64,000 nt of DNA, from positions 310,001 through 374,000 of the forward strand of contig NZ_FZNP01000002.1 in assembly GCF_900188105.1 (NCBI RefSeq), in the 5' to 3' direction. Shown one piece after another: positions 9,296 to 16,866 of the stretch. Each line of letters begins with the position of its first letter. Position 1 is the first letter of the stretch. The notes under the pieces are model-generated. The model did no database searches. It saw only the letters and a program-made list of their open reading frames with translations, and had not been told where the DNA came from. A program made the position numbers and the translations under genes. This stretch comes from Actinomadura mexicana (GTDB taxonomy: Bacteria; Actinomycetota; Actinomycetes; Streptosporangiales; Streptosporangiaceae).

Positions 9296-9708
9296 GCGGC
9301 CAGCAGCTTCTGCATCTCGGTGCGGACCGCTCCGGTGATCTCGACCGGGCGGCGGGTGTCCCGGTCGACGAAGACGTGCACGAAGTGGCCCTCGGCGATG
9401 AGCGCGCCGTCCGACCCGCGCAGCATGCCGATCTCCCAGCGGACGCTGGAGCGGCCGAGCCTGCCGACGCGCAACCCGACGCGGATCGTGTCGGGGAACG
9501 CCGCCTCGGCCCTGTACTCGCAGTGCGACTCGACGCAGAGCGCGATCGAGCCGGAGGCCGCGGGGTCGAAGCCGGCGGTCCGGATCATCCACTCGTTGAT
9601 GACGGTGTCCATCAGCGAGTAGTGGACGACGTTGTTGACGTGCCCGTAGACGTCGTTGTCCTTCCACCGCGTCGGGACGTTCTCCCAGTACGGGTACTCG
9701 CCGGTCAT
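9292..9708 (-). CDS. Acyl-CoA thioesterase, 4HBT hotdog family
   Basis: A 138-residue hotdog-fold protein with the signature WKDNDVYGHVNNVVHYSLMD, whose Asp is the usual catalytic residue in 4-hydroxybenzoyl-CoA-thioesterase-like enzymes. It should hydrolyse an acyl-CoA in the cytoplasm. ATG at 9708 was chosen because the conserved domain begins at once. There is no Shine-Dalgarno, but TAGTCT ends 7 nt upstream, so the mRNA may be leaderless. It overlaps the alcohol dehydrogenase by 4 bp. Confidence 0.85.
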   Translation of the reverse strand: MTGEYPYWENVPTRWKDNDVYGHVNNVVHYSLMDTVINEWMIRTAGFDPAASGSIALCVESHCEYRAEAAFPDTIRVGLRVGRLGRSSVRWEIGMLRGSDGALIAEGHFVHVFVDRDTRRPVEITGAVRTEMQKLLAA

Positions 9709-9939
9709 GAGGAGCAGACTAGGGGCGGGGCCGCGGCGGCGCCGCACCGCCCGGGCACTACGGTGACCGTGCAAAATCTCGCCCGGGTGCGTGAGGGCGC
9801 ATGCCCAACCCGTTCGTGCCGGGCAGAGCGCGGCCGGCAAGGCGGAAGCGGCGTTCACCAGGCCGCGAGGAAAGGTTCTGAGCACGATCCCGGCCAGGTG
9901 AACGCCGCCCCCTCAGCGGCGCCGCGCGGACGCCGCCGT

Positions 9940-10551
9940 CTATCGGGAGGACACCCCGCGGGCCGCGTCGAAGCGGGCCTTCACGTCCGTCCAGTTCACG
10001 AGCGACCAGAGCTTCTCAACGTAGTCCGGGCGGACGTTGCGGTACTGGAGGTAGTAGGCGTGCTCCCAGGCGTCGAACACCAGCAGCGGCGTCGTGTTCA
10101 TGCCGACGTTGCCGTGGTGGTCGTAGACCTGCTCGACGACGAGGCGCTTGCCGAGCGGCTCCCACGCCAGGACGCCCCAGCCGGATCCCTGCACGGTGGA
10201 GGTCGCCGCCGTGAGCTGCTTCTGGAACGCCTCGAACGCGCCGAAGTGCTCGTCGACGGCCGCCGCCAGCTCCCCGTCCGGGCGGTCGCCGCCGTCCGGC
10301 GACAGGTTGTCCCAGAAGATCGAGTGCAGGACGTGGCCGGAGAGGTTGAACGCGAACGTCTTCTCCAGGCCGACCAGCCCGCCGTACTGCTCCTTGTCCC
10401 GCGCCTCGGCGAGCCGCTCCAGCGTGTCGTTGGCGCCCTTGACGTAGGCGGCGTGGTGCCGGGAGTGGTGCAGCTCCAGGATCTCGCCGGTGATCGCCGG
10501 CTCCAGGGCGGCGTAGTCGTAGGGCAGGTCGGGAAGCGTGTAGTCGGCCAT
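9940..10551 (-). CDS. sodF: Superoxide dismutase, Fe/Mn type
   Basis: A 203-residue Fe/Mn superoxide dismutase that dismutates superoxide to peroxide and oxygen in the cytoplasm. Metal ligands are H28, H76, D160 and H164 ([11 protein letters not shown]), and [10 protein letters not shown] and [10 protein letters not shown] match the family. The sodF symbol is chosen over sodA because a Nur-type operator lies directly upstream; in Streptomyces nickel-bound Nur represses sodF. Metal identity cannot be settled by eye. The transcript stands alone, separated from the next upstream gene by a strong hairpin. Confidence 0.92.
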   Translation of the reverse strand: MADYTLPDLPYDYAALEPAITGEILELHHSRHHAAYVKGANDTLERLAEARDKEQYGGLVGLEKTFAFNLSGHVLHSIFWDNLSPDGGDRPDGELAAAVDEHFGAFEAFQKQLTAATSTVQGSGWGVLAWEPLGKRLVVEQVYDHHGNVGMNTTPLLVFDAWEHAYYLQYRNVRPDYVEKLWSLVNWTDVKARFDAARGVSSR

Positions 10552-10561
10552 GGCACCACTA

Positions 10562-10578
10562 TTGCAAACAAGTTGCAG
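10562..10578 (-). promoter_or_regulatory. Nur box upstream of the superoxide dismutase
   Basis: On the minus strand the site reads CTGCAA-N5-TTGCAA, one base from the TTGCAA-N5-TTGCAA Nur box described for Streptomyces coelicolor sodF. It ends 10 bp before the start codon, so it overlaps promoter or leader. Occupancy by nickel-bound Nur would repress the gene, with a Ni-SOD expected elsewhere in the genome. Confidence 0.7.
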
Positions 10579-10599
10579 TTACGTCCAATGCGCAACACG

Positions 10600-10636
10600 G
10601 ACCGGACCCGCCCCCGGTGCGGGGACGGGTCCGGTC
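10600..10636 (-). terminator. GC-rich hairpin between the small basic protein and sodF
   Basis: Perfect 11-bp arms GACCGGACCCG (10600-10610) and CGGGTCCGGTC (10626-10636), with four extra inner C-G pairs. There is no T-run after it, so it may be an I-shaped actinobacterial terminator. It separates the nrd-side genes from the Nur-controlled gene. Confidence 0.55.
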
Positions 10637-10687
10637 TCGGTGCGGGTCAGGGTCTGGTGGGGGTCAGGGTCTCGGGTGCGGGTGGGC

Positions 10688-10852
10688 TCAGTAGCGGCGG
10701 CGCCCGCCCCCGCGCCCGCGTCCGCGCGACAGCAGTCCTCGGACCTTCGCCTGGGTGCGCGGGTCCCGGGCGAGCCGTTCCGCCCGGGCACGCGCCTTGC
10801 GGCCCTGCGGGCTCCGGGCGAACCGCATGATGCGGTCGATGACGGAAGGCAT
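10688..10852 (-). CDS. Small basic protein, 54 residues, unknown function
   Basis: MPSVIDRIMRFARSPQ begins a 54-residue protein that is strongly basic and ends in an Arg-Gly tail (RGRGRGGGRRRY). GAGGAGGAAG lies 4 nt upstream of the ATG, one of the best ribosome sites in the window, so it is probably translated. It begins 55 bp downstream of the nrdB stop. The composition suggests nucleic-acid binding, which is inference only. Confidence 0.65.
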   Translation of the reverse strand: MPSVIDRIMRFARSPQGRKARARAERLARDPRTQAKVRGLLSRGRGRGGGRRRY

Positions 10853-10907
10853 GTTCTTCCTCCTCGGCCTAGTCTTTACGGTTCAACGCCTGCCCGTTTC
10901 GGAAAGT

Positions 10908-11903
10908 TCAGAACACCTCGTCGAGCGCGACCGTCCCCTCGACGCCGATCTGGTAGGCCGAAACGCGGCGCTCGAAGAAGTTGGAGAGCTCCTGGACGTC
11001 CTGCAACTCCATGAACGCGAACGGGTTGGCGGTGCCGTAGCGGGCGGGCAGCCCGAGCCGGACGAGCCGCTGGTCCGCGACGTATTCGAGGTAGCCGCGC
11101 ATGTCGTCCGCGCTCATGCCGGGCAGGCCGTCCCCGCACAGGTCGCGGGCGAACGCCAGCTCCGCCCGGACGGCCTCCTCGATCATCGTGGTGACCTGGG
11201 CCGTCAGCTCCGCGTCGAAAAGGCCGGGTTCCTCCGCCCGGACGGTGTCGACCACGGAGAACGCGAACTCCATGTGCATCGACTCGTCCCGGAAGACCCA
11301 GTTCGTCCCCGACGCGAGACCGTTCAGCAGCCCGCGCGACCGGAGCCAGTACACGTAGGCGAACGCGCCGTAGAAGAACAGGCCCTCGATGCAGGCCGCG
11401 AAGCAGATGAGGTTCAGCAGGAAGGCCCTGCGGTCGGCGGCGCTCCGGAGCTCGTCGACGGAGCCGAGCGAGTCGATCCAGCGGAAGCAGAACTCCGCCT
11501 TGGCCCGGATGGACGGGATGTGCTCGATCGCCGCGAACGCCTTGACGCGCTCGTCCTGATCGGGCAGGTAGGTGTCCAGGAGGGTCAGATAAAACTGTAC
11601 GTGCACGGCCTCCTCATATAGCTGCCGCGACAGGTAGAGCCGGGCCTCCGGGGCGTTCACGTGCTTGTAGAGGTTGAGCACGAGGTTGTTCGCCACGATC
11701 GAGTCGCCGGTGGCGAAGAACGCGACGAGCCGGTTGACGAGGTGCAGCTCGGCCGGCGTGAGCCGCGCGAGGTCCGCCATGTCGGAGGCGAGGTCGACCT
11801 CCTCGACCGTCCAGGTGTTGCGGATCGCGGCCCGGTACCGCTCGTAGAAGTCCGGGTAGCGCATGGGCCGCAGCGTCAGGTCCATGCCGGGATCGAGGAG
11901 CAT
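10908..11903 (-). CDS. nrdB: Ribonucleotide reductase class Ia, small subunit
   Basis: A 331-residue R2 protein that generates the tyrosyl radical for ribonucleotide reduction. Diiron ligands are D67, E98, H101, E173, E207 and H210, and the radical tyrosine is Y105 (EEAVHVQFY), so this is an Fe/Tyr-type subunit. The C-terminal tail ends VALDEVF, the segment that docks onto NrdA. ATG at 11903 has GAGGGGAGGGG upstream. It follows nrdA by 41 bp on the same transcript and shares its riboswitch and NrdR control. Confidence 0.95.
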   Translation of the reverse strand: MLLDPGMDLTLRPMRYPDFYERYRAAIRNTWTVEEVDLASDMADLARLTPAELHLVNRLVAFFATGDSIVANNLVLNLYKHVNAPEARLYLSRQLYEEAVHVQFYLTLLDTYLPDQDERVKAFAAIEHIPSIRAKAEFCFRWIDSLGSVDELRSAADRRAFLLNLICFAACIEGLFFYGAFAYVYWLRSRGLLNGLASGTNWVFRDESMHMEFAFSVVDTVRAEEPGLFDAELTAQVTTMIEEAVRAELAFARDLCGDGLPGMSADDMRGYLEYVADQRLVRLGLPARYGTANPFAFMELQDVQELSNFFERRVSAYQIGVEGTVALDEVF

Positions 11904-11944
11904 TCCCCGCCCCTCCCCTCGCTCGTGCCCTTCTCGCGCGGTGG

Positions 11945-14380
11945 TCACTGGCACGCCTCGCAGGTCTCGGGGTTCTCCAGGGAGCAGACGGCCGCGGCGA
12001 CCGTCGTCTGCGCGATCCGCGTCGCGGGACGGGACCGCAGGTAGTACGTCGTCTTGAGCCCGGCCCGCCACGCGTAGGCGTACATCGAGGAGAGCTTGCC
12101 GATCGTGGGCGTCTCCATGAACAGGTTCAGCGACTGCGACTGGTCGATGTACGGGGTGCGGGCGGCGGCGAGGTCGATGAGCGCCTTCTGCGGCAGCTCC
12201 CAGGCCGTCCGGTAGAGCGACAGCATCTCCTCCGGCAGGTCGACGAGCCCCTGGACGGAGCCGTTCGCCTTCTTGACCGCCTCGCGGACGGCCGGCGTCC
12301 ACAGCCCGAGCGACTTCAGGTCCTCCACCAGGTAGCGGTTGATCTGGAGGAACTCGCCGGACAGCGTCTCGCGCTTGAACAGGTTGGACACCTGCGGCTC
12401 GATGCACTCGTAGCAGCCCGCGATGGACGCGATCGTCGCGGTCGGCGCGATCGCGACGAGCAGCGAGTTGCGCAGGCCGACCTCCGCGACGCGGGCGCGC
12501 AGCGCGTCCCAGCCGGCGGGACGGGACGGCGCCGCGTCCGGGAAGTGGTCCAGGTGGAGCAGGCCGCGCGCGGTGCGGGTCGCGTCATAGGCGGGCAGCG
12601 GGCCGTGGGCGGCGGCGAGGTCGGCCGACGCGTTGTAGGCGGCCAGCGCGATCTCCTCGGCGATGCGCGTCGACAGCTCGCGCGCCTCGTCCGAGTCGAA
12701 CGGCAGGCGCAGCGTGAAGAACACGTCCGCGAGGCCCATCACGCCCAGCCCGACCGGCCGCCACCTGCGGTTGGCCTTCTCCGCCTCGGGCGTGGGGTAG
12801 AAGCCCCGGTCGATGGTGCGGTCCAGGAACCGGACGGCGGTACGGACCGTCGACCGGAGCCGCTCCCAGTCGACGCCGGACGGCCCCACGTGCGCGGCCA
12901 GGTTCACCGATCCGAGGTTGCAGACGGCCGCCTCGCCGTCGCCCGTCACCTCCAGGATCTCCGTGCAGAGGTTCGACAGGTGGACGACCCTGCCGGGCTC
13001 GGCGGTCTGGTTGCAGGCGCGGTTGGCGGCGTCCTTGAACGTCATCCAGCCGTTGCCCGTCTCGGCGAGCGTCCGCATCATGCGCCCGTACAGCTTGCGG
13101 GCCGGGACCTGCCGGACGAACCGTCCCGCCCGCTCCGCCGCCCGGTAGGTTTCGTCGAACTCGTCGCCCCACAGGTCGACCAGCTCGGGGACCTCCTTGG
13201 GGTCGAACAGCGACCACGCCGCGTCGGCCTCGACGCGCCGCATGAACTCGTCCGGGATCCAGTTGGCCAGGTTGAGGTTGTGGGTGCGGCGCGCGTCCTC
13301 GCCGGTGTTGTCGCGCAGCTCCAGGAACTCCTCCACGTCGGCGTGCCACGGCTCCAGGTAGACGCACGCCGCGCCCTTGCGGCGGCCGCCCTGGTTGACG
13401 GCGGCGACGGACGAGTCGAGCGTGCGCAGCCACGGGACGATCCCGTTGGAGTGCCCGTTCGTGCCCCGGATCAGCGAACCCCGCGACCGCACCCGCGTCC
13501 AGGAGATGCCGATCCCGCCCGCGTACTTGCTGAGCCTCGCGACCTGGCCGTACCGGTCGTAGATGGACTCCAGCTCGTCGCGCGGCGAGTCGAGCAGGAA
13601 GCACGACGAGAGCTGCGGGCGGCGGGCCCCGGAGTTGAACAGCGTGGGCGAGCTGGGCAGGTACGACAGCGTGCTGAGCAGCGCGTACAGCTCGGCGGCC
13701 TCGTCAACGGCTTCCATGTCCCCTGTGGGGGGCCGACCCCCCACACCCCCCGGCCCGACTCCGCCGGGATCCGTGTCACCCGTGGGGGGCCGACCCCCCA
13801 CACCCCCCGGCCCGACTCCGCCGGGGAAGACGAGCCCGCACGCCACCCGCAGGAAGAAGTGCTGCGGCCGCTCCAGGACGAGTCGCGACCGCGGATGCCT
13901 GAGCAGGTAACGGTCGTAGACCGTCCGGAGCCCGAAGTACTCGAAGCGGTCGTCGGCCCCCGCGACTGCGCCCTTCGGGTGAGGACGGCCCCCCACACCC
14001 CCCGAACCCTCGTCGATGAGCGCGTCGAGTGCCGCCGCGTTGGCGGCGACGAAGGCGGCCAGGTCGTCCGCCAGGAGGCCCTCGCGGTGCGCGGCGGCGA
14101 CCGACTCGGCGAACGTCCGGACGCCCGCGGCCGCGGCCTCGTCCCGGATCCGGCCGCCGAGCAGCCGCGCGGCCACCTTCGAGTACCCGGGCTCGGCCGG
14201 GATGAGCGCGGCGGCCTCCCCGATCGCGAGGTCCCGCAGGGCCGTCGCGTCCAGCCCGTCCGCGGACCGGACCGCGGCCAGCACCCGCCCGGCCTCTGCG
14301 CCCGGTACCCCCTTGCAGGCCGCCTCGACCTCGACGGCGATCTCCGCCGGCGGCGCGGCCAGAACCTGTGTCACGTGCAT
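11945..14380 (-). CDS. nrdA: Ribonucleotide reductase class Ia, large subunit
   Basis: An R1 protein of about 811 residues that reduces ribonucleoside diphosphates. It has a shortened N-terminal region, a core with SSCFLLDS, GGIGISWTRVRSRGS and LSNLCTEI (active-site and substrate cysteines), and the C-terminal redox pair ETCEACQ. Oddity: between the N-terminal region and the core lies an inserted tandem repeat of 19 residues (PGGVGPGGVGGRPPTGDTD twice, DNA 13718-13831), plus a third shorter copy (GSGGVGGRPHPKG) near 13976-14008. The start is ambiguous: ATG 14380 abuts AGGGGAG, GTG 14374 is 6 nt beyond it, and ATGs at 14392 and 14410 lie inside a hairpin. Confidence 0.93.
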   Translation of the reverse strand: MHVTQVLAAPPAEIAVEVEAACKGVPGAEAGRVLAAVRSADGLDATALRDLAIGEAAALIPAEPGYSKVAARLLGGRIRDEAAAAGVRTFAESVAAAHREGLLADDLAAFVAANAAALDALIDEGSGGVGGRPHPKGAVAGADDRFEYFGLRTVYDRYLLRHPRSRLVLERPQHFFLRVACGLVFPGGVGPGGVGGRPPTGDTDPGGVGPGGVGGRPPTGDMEAVDEAAELYALLSTLSYLPSSPTLFNSGARRPQLSSCFLLDSPRDELESIYDRYGQVARLSKYAGGIGISWTRVRSRGSLIRGTNGHSNGIVPWLRTLDSSVAAVNQGGRRKGAACVYLEPWHADVEEFLELRDNTGEDARRTHNLNLANWIPDEFMRRVEADAAWSLFDPKEVPELVDLWGDEFDETYRAAERAGRFVRQVPARKLYGRMMRTLAETGNGWMTFKDAANRACNQTAEPGRVVHLSNLCTEILEVTGDGEAAVCNLGSVNLAAHVGPSGVDWERLRSTVRTAVRFLDRTIDRGFYPTPEAEKANRRWRPVGLGVMGLADVFFTLRLPFDSDEARELSTRIAEEIALAAYNASADLAAAHGPLPAYDATRTARGLLHLDHFPDAAPSRPAGWDALRARVAEVGLRNSLLVAIAPTATIASIAGCYECIEPQVSNLFKRETLSGEFLQINRYLVEDLKSLGLWTPAVREAVKKANGSVQGLVDLPEEMLSLYRTAWELPQKALIDLAAARTPYIDQSQSLNLFMETPTIGKLSSMYAYAWRAGLKTTYYLRSRPATRIAQTTVAAAVCSLENPETCEACQ
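13718..13831 (-). repeat. Tandem 57-bp palindromic module inside nrdA
   Basis: Two nearly identical 57-bp units (13718-13774 and 13775-13831), each holding the hairpin GTGGGGGG-ccga-CCCCCCAC and encoding 19 residues in frame. A degenerate relative lies at 13976-14008 in the same gene, and another in the PKS gene at 57495-57531. The tract sits between the N-terminal region and the catalytic core of NrdA. Confidence 0.85.
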
Positions 14381-14388
14381 CTCCCCTC

Positions 14389-14412
14389 GCATGCCGCCTC
14401 GCGGAGGCATGC
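14389..14412 (-). promoter_or_regulatory. Hairpin before the nrdA ribosome site (possible riboswitch expression platform)
   Basis: Seven-base arms GCATGCC/GGCATGC with partial inner pairing form a stem-loop whose base is 1 nt from the AGGGGAG ribosome-binding element at 14381-14387. It contains the two upstream ATGs. It lies between the cobalamin aptamer and the gene, where an expression platform would be. Confidence 0.4.
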
Positions 14413-14521
14413 GAACGGCGCGCGGCGGCAGGCCGCGCTCCGTCCCCGGCCCACCCGCGAGGCCTGGACGTGTCGATCCGGGACGGACCCGGACCCCCGA
14501 TGAGGCCGGTCTCCCGGCCTC

Positions 14522-14717
14522 GCGTGCGGGCAGGTCTTCGGACTCGCGGGCGTCGCCTCCGACGAGGCGTCCTACTGGCCGTCGCTTCCCAGGCCGCCGG
14601 GCCCAGTGCTCGATGACGGCGGTCGTTCCCGCTCACCGCTGCGGGGCAGTCCCGGAATCCCACCGGGTTCCCTCTCACGCCGCCCCCGCCGCGAGCGGCG
14701 GGGGCGGACCAGCACGG
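14522..14717 (-). ncRNA. Cobalamin (B12) riboswitch controlling nrdAB
   Basis: On the minus strand the order of conserved blocks is that of the AdoCbl aptamer: GAGAGGGAACCCGGTG, GGGACTGCCCCGCAGCGG, GAGCGGGAACGACC, CACTGG, GGCCAGTAGG, and GAGTCCGAAGACCTGCC (14532-14546). Outer P1 strands GTGC/GCAC close it near 14712-14715 and 14524-14527. In Streptomyces coelicolor the nrdABS operon is known to be repressed this way when B12 supports the class II enzyme, so a nrdJ gene is expected elsewhere. Confidence 0.93.
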
Positions 14718-14723
14718 GACTGA

Positions 14724-14739
14724 ACCCTACATCTAGTCG
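14724..14739 (-). promoter_or_regulatory. NrdR-like box 1 over the nrdA promoter
   Basis: The plus strand reads ACCCTACATCTAGTCG, keeping the C-w-A-n-A-T-n-T-w-G core of the NrdR consensus (acaCwAtATaTwGtgt). TAGATG on the minus strand, a possible -10, lies within it. The centre is between 14731 and 14732. Confidence 0.5.
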
Positions 14740-14754
14740 ACGATCAACGCACAA

Positions 14755-14770
14755 CCCCAAGATGTTGGGC
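14755..14770 (-). promoter_or_regulatory. NrdR-like box 2 upstream of nrdA
   Basis: The palindrome CCCAAGATGTTGGG, centred between 14762 and 14763, keeps the same C-A-A-n-A-T-n-T-T-G core. It is exactly 31 bp centre to centre from box 1, the three-turn spacing typical of NrdR box pairs. Two matching boxes at that spacing make chance less likely. Confidence 0.5.
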
Positions 14771-14822
14771 GTGTCAGCGGATGTTCGGGGGCGGCTGGGC
14801 AGAGCGCGCAGGGGATGGGACG

Positions 14823-15479
14823 ATGGGAGCCGTCATGAGCCCCCATGCGCCGCAGCCGCTGTTCCGGCCCGCACGCGCGGTGGTGTTCGCCACCGTGTGC
14901 GCGACGCTGGCGACCCTCGGGCACGTCCTGGCGGGCGGCGCGGCGGTACCCGCCTGGGCGGCGCTCACGGGCTTCGGCGCCGTCCTGGGCGTGACGCAGA
15001 TGCTGGCGGGCCACGAGCGCTCGCTCGCGACGATCCTGGGCGGGCTCCTCGGCGGGCAGTTCGCCCTGCACACGCTGTACACGGCGGCCGCCGCGTCCCA
15101 CCACACGCCCCTGTCCCGCATGCCCGGGGCGCACGCCGCCATGACGGGCGCCATGGAACCCGTCGCGGTCCCCGCCCCCCACGGCGGCAACGGCCTGGTG
15201 ATGACGCTCGCGCACTGCACGGCCGCGCTGGTGGCCGCGTGGTGGCTGCGGCGCGGCGAGCGGGCCGCGTGGTCGCTCGCCCGGCGGGTCGCCGCCCTCG
15301 CGGACCGTCCGGTCCGGCTGCTGCTGGCCCTGCTCGCCGTGGAACCGGCCGAGCCTCCGGCCCGCCCCCTCCGGACGGCGCCCGCGGCGGCGGCCATCAC
15401 GGCCACCGGACGCGCCCTGCGGCACCAGGTCGTCCGGCGGGGCCCTCCTCCGCGTTCGAGGGTGCTCGCTCACTTCTGA
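14823..15479 (+). CDS. Membrane protein in a copper-type operon, unknown function
   Basis: A 218-residue protein with hydrophobic segments near residues 16-60, a His/Met-rich loop around 80-125 (SHHTPLSRMPGAHAAMTGAM), one more membrane segment near 133-150, and a basic Pro-rich tail. The His/Met loop and the following YcnI and CopC genes suggest a metal-related role, but I do not recognise the family. ATG 14823 has AGGGGA 7 nt upstream; ATG 14835 with GGGAG is equally good. Confidence 0.7.
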   Translation: MGAVMSPHAPQPLFRPARAVVFATVCATLATLGHVLAGGAAVPAWAALTGFGAVLGVTQMLAGHERSLATILGGLLGGQFALHTLYTAAAASHHTPLSRMPGAHAAMTGAMEPVAVPAPHGGNGLVMTLAHCTAALVAAWWLRRGERAAWSLARRVAALADRPVRLLLALLAVEPAEPPARPLRTAPAAAAITATGRALRHQVVRRGPPPRSRVLAHF

Positions 15480-15555
15480 GCCCGGGCACCGTACGTCACC
15501 GGACGCCGGTTCTCGGCGTCCGGCCATTCCCGTACGCCTCGAACGGAGTTCCGCA

Positions 15556-16266
15556 ATGCCCTTCCTCCCCCATGCCCGGCGCGCCGGCGCCGTCGCGTCC
15601 CTCGCCGCCCTGTCCGTGGTCGGCCTGGCCGCGGCGGCGTCCGCGCACGTCACGGTCAACCCCAGGACCGCCGAGCAGGGCTCGTACTCCAAGGTCTCTT
15701 TCCGCGTGCCGAACGAGCGCGACGACGCCTCCACCACCAAGCTCGTGGTGAACCTGCCGACCGACCACCCGCTGGCGTCGGTGTCGGTCCGGCCGCTGCC
15801 GGGCTGGACGGTGAAGGTGGAGAAGTCCAAGCTGCCCAGGCCGCTGAAGACCGAGGGCGGCGAGCTGACCGAGGCCGTCACGAAGATCACCTGGAGCGGC
15901 GGCAAGATCGAGCCGGGCCGGTTCGAGGAGTTCGACGTCTCCATGGGGCCCCTGCCCACCGACACCGACCAGCTCGTGTTCAAGGCCGACCAGACGTACT
16001 CCGGCGGCGAGGTCGTCAAGTGGGAGGAGCCCCCCGCCGAGGGGGCCGAAGAGCCGGAGCACCCCTCTCCGGTGCTGAAGCTCCTCCCCAAGGGCTCGGC
16101 GACCACGACCGGCCTGACCGCGCAGGTGAAGCCCGCCGCCGCGGCGTCGTCCGCGTCGCCGGACGACGGGACGGCCCGGCTGCTCGGCGGCATCGGCATC
16201 GCCGTCGGTCTCGTCGGCATCGCGGTCGGCGCCTACGGCGTGACCCGGGCGCGGAGCCGGGCGTGA
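15556..16266 (+). CDS. YcnI-family copper-binding membrane protein (DUF1775)
   Basis: A 236-residue exported protein. A signal peptide ends at ASA so that the mature chain begins HVTVNPRTAEQGSYSKV; in YcnI that first His helps bind copper. The DUF1775 body (residues about 31-165) carries SFRVPNER and the GWTVKVEK segment. A C-terminal membrane helix (LLGGIGIAVGLVGIAVGAYG) anchors it, followed by a basic tail. It overlaps the copC-like gene by 4 bp, so the two are translationally coupled. A copper-chaperone role is inferred from the family. Confidence 0.9.
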   Translation: MPFLPHARRAGAVASLAALSVVGLAAAASAHVTVNPRTAEQGSYSKVSFRVPNERDDASTTKLVVNLPTDHPLASVSVRPLPGWTVKVEKSKLPRPLKTEGGELTEAVTKITWSGGKIEPGRFEEFDVSMGPLPTDTDQLVFKADQTYSGGEVVKWEEPPAEGAEEPEHPSPVLKLLPKGSATTTGLTAQVKPAAAASSASPDDGTARLLGGIGIAVGLVGIAVGAYGVTRARSRA

Positions 16267-16796
16267 CCCGGGCGGCGCTGCGCGGGGCGGCCGGTGTCGC
16301 GGCGCTCGCGGCCGTCCTGGCGACGACCGCGGTCCCGGCTTCGGCGCACACCACGCTGACGTCGGCGAGCCCCGCGAAGGACTCGACGGTCGCGGCCCCG
16401 TCCCAGATCGTCCTGACGTACGGCGACCCGGTACGGCTGCCGCGCGTGGTCGTGACCGACGGGTCGCGCAAGCAGTACCAGGCAGGGTCGGCGCGGGCGG
16501 TCGACAACAAGGTCACCCAGGCGGTGAACGGCACGCTGCCCGACGGGGAGTACACCGTGGGCTGGCGCGTCGTCGCGTCGGACGGCCATCCGGTCGAGGG
16601 CACCTTCACGTTCACCGTGCAGCGCTCGTCCGGGGCCGCCGGGCCCCCCGCCCCGGCGCCGTCCCGCACGGACGCCGCGTCCTCCGGAGGCTCGGGGGGC
16701 TCGTCGGGCTGGCTCTGGATCGGCCTGATCGCCCTGGTCCTCGCGGCCGCGGCGGGCGCGGTCGCCTGGTTCCGCCGCGCACCGACCCAGGATTGA
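16263..16796 (+). CDS. CopC-domain copper resistance protein with C-terminal anchor
   Basis: A 177-residue CopC-type protein from a GTG start inside the YcnI stop (GTGA). A signal peptide ends ASA before HTTLTSASPAKDSTVA, whose His is the expected N-terminal copper ligand. A second site may involve ASDGHPVEGTFTF. A Ser/Gly/Pro linker precedes a C-terminal membrane helix (GWLWIGLIALVLAAAAGAVA). Unlike CopCD fusions there is no CopD permease here. It probably binds copper at the outer face of the membrane together with the YcnI protein. Confidence 0.9.
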   Translation: MTRAALRGAAGVAALAAVLATTAVPASAHTTLTSASPAKDSTVAAPSQIVLTYGDPVRLPRVVVTDGSRKQYQAGSARAVDNKVTQAVNGTLPDGEYTVGWRVVASDGHPVEGTFTFTVQRSSGAAGPPAPAPSRTDAASSGGSGGSSGWLWIGLIALVLAAAAGAVAWFRRAPTQD

Positions 16797-16804
16797 TCGT
16801 TGCG

Positions 16805-16851
16805 CTTCCGGTCGGATGATTACAGGATTACAGTGATAATCCGACCGGAAG
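16805..16851. repeat. 47-bp inverted repeat between the copC and globin-fusion genes
   Basis: Perfect 13-bp arms CTTCCGGTCGGAT (16805-16817) and ATCCGACCGGAAG (16839-16851) flank an AT-richer centre. The centre has GATTACAG twice and GGATTA-N6-TAATCC (16825-16842). It ends 15 bp before the globin-fusion start. It could be an operator, a terminator for the copper operon, or both. Confidence 0.7.
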
Positions 16852-16866
16852 CAGCCTGGGGGCGCC

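Noticed and set aside
10657..10690. GGTCTGGTGGGGGTCAGGG-type repeats after the small basic gene
   Set aside because: Simple GC-rich low-complexity sequence, not a recognised repeat family; the hairpin at 10600-10636 is the only convincing structure there.
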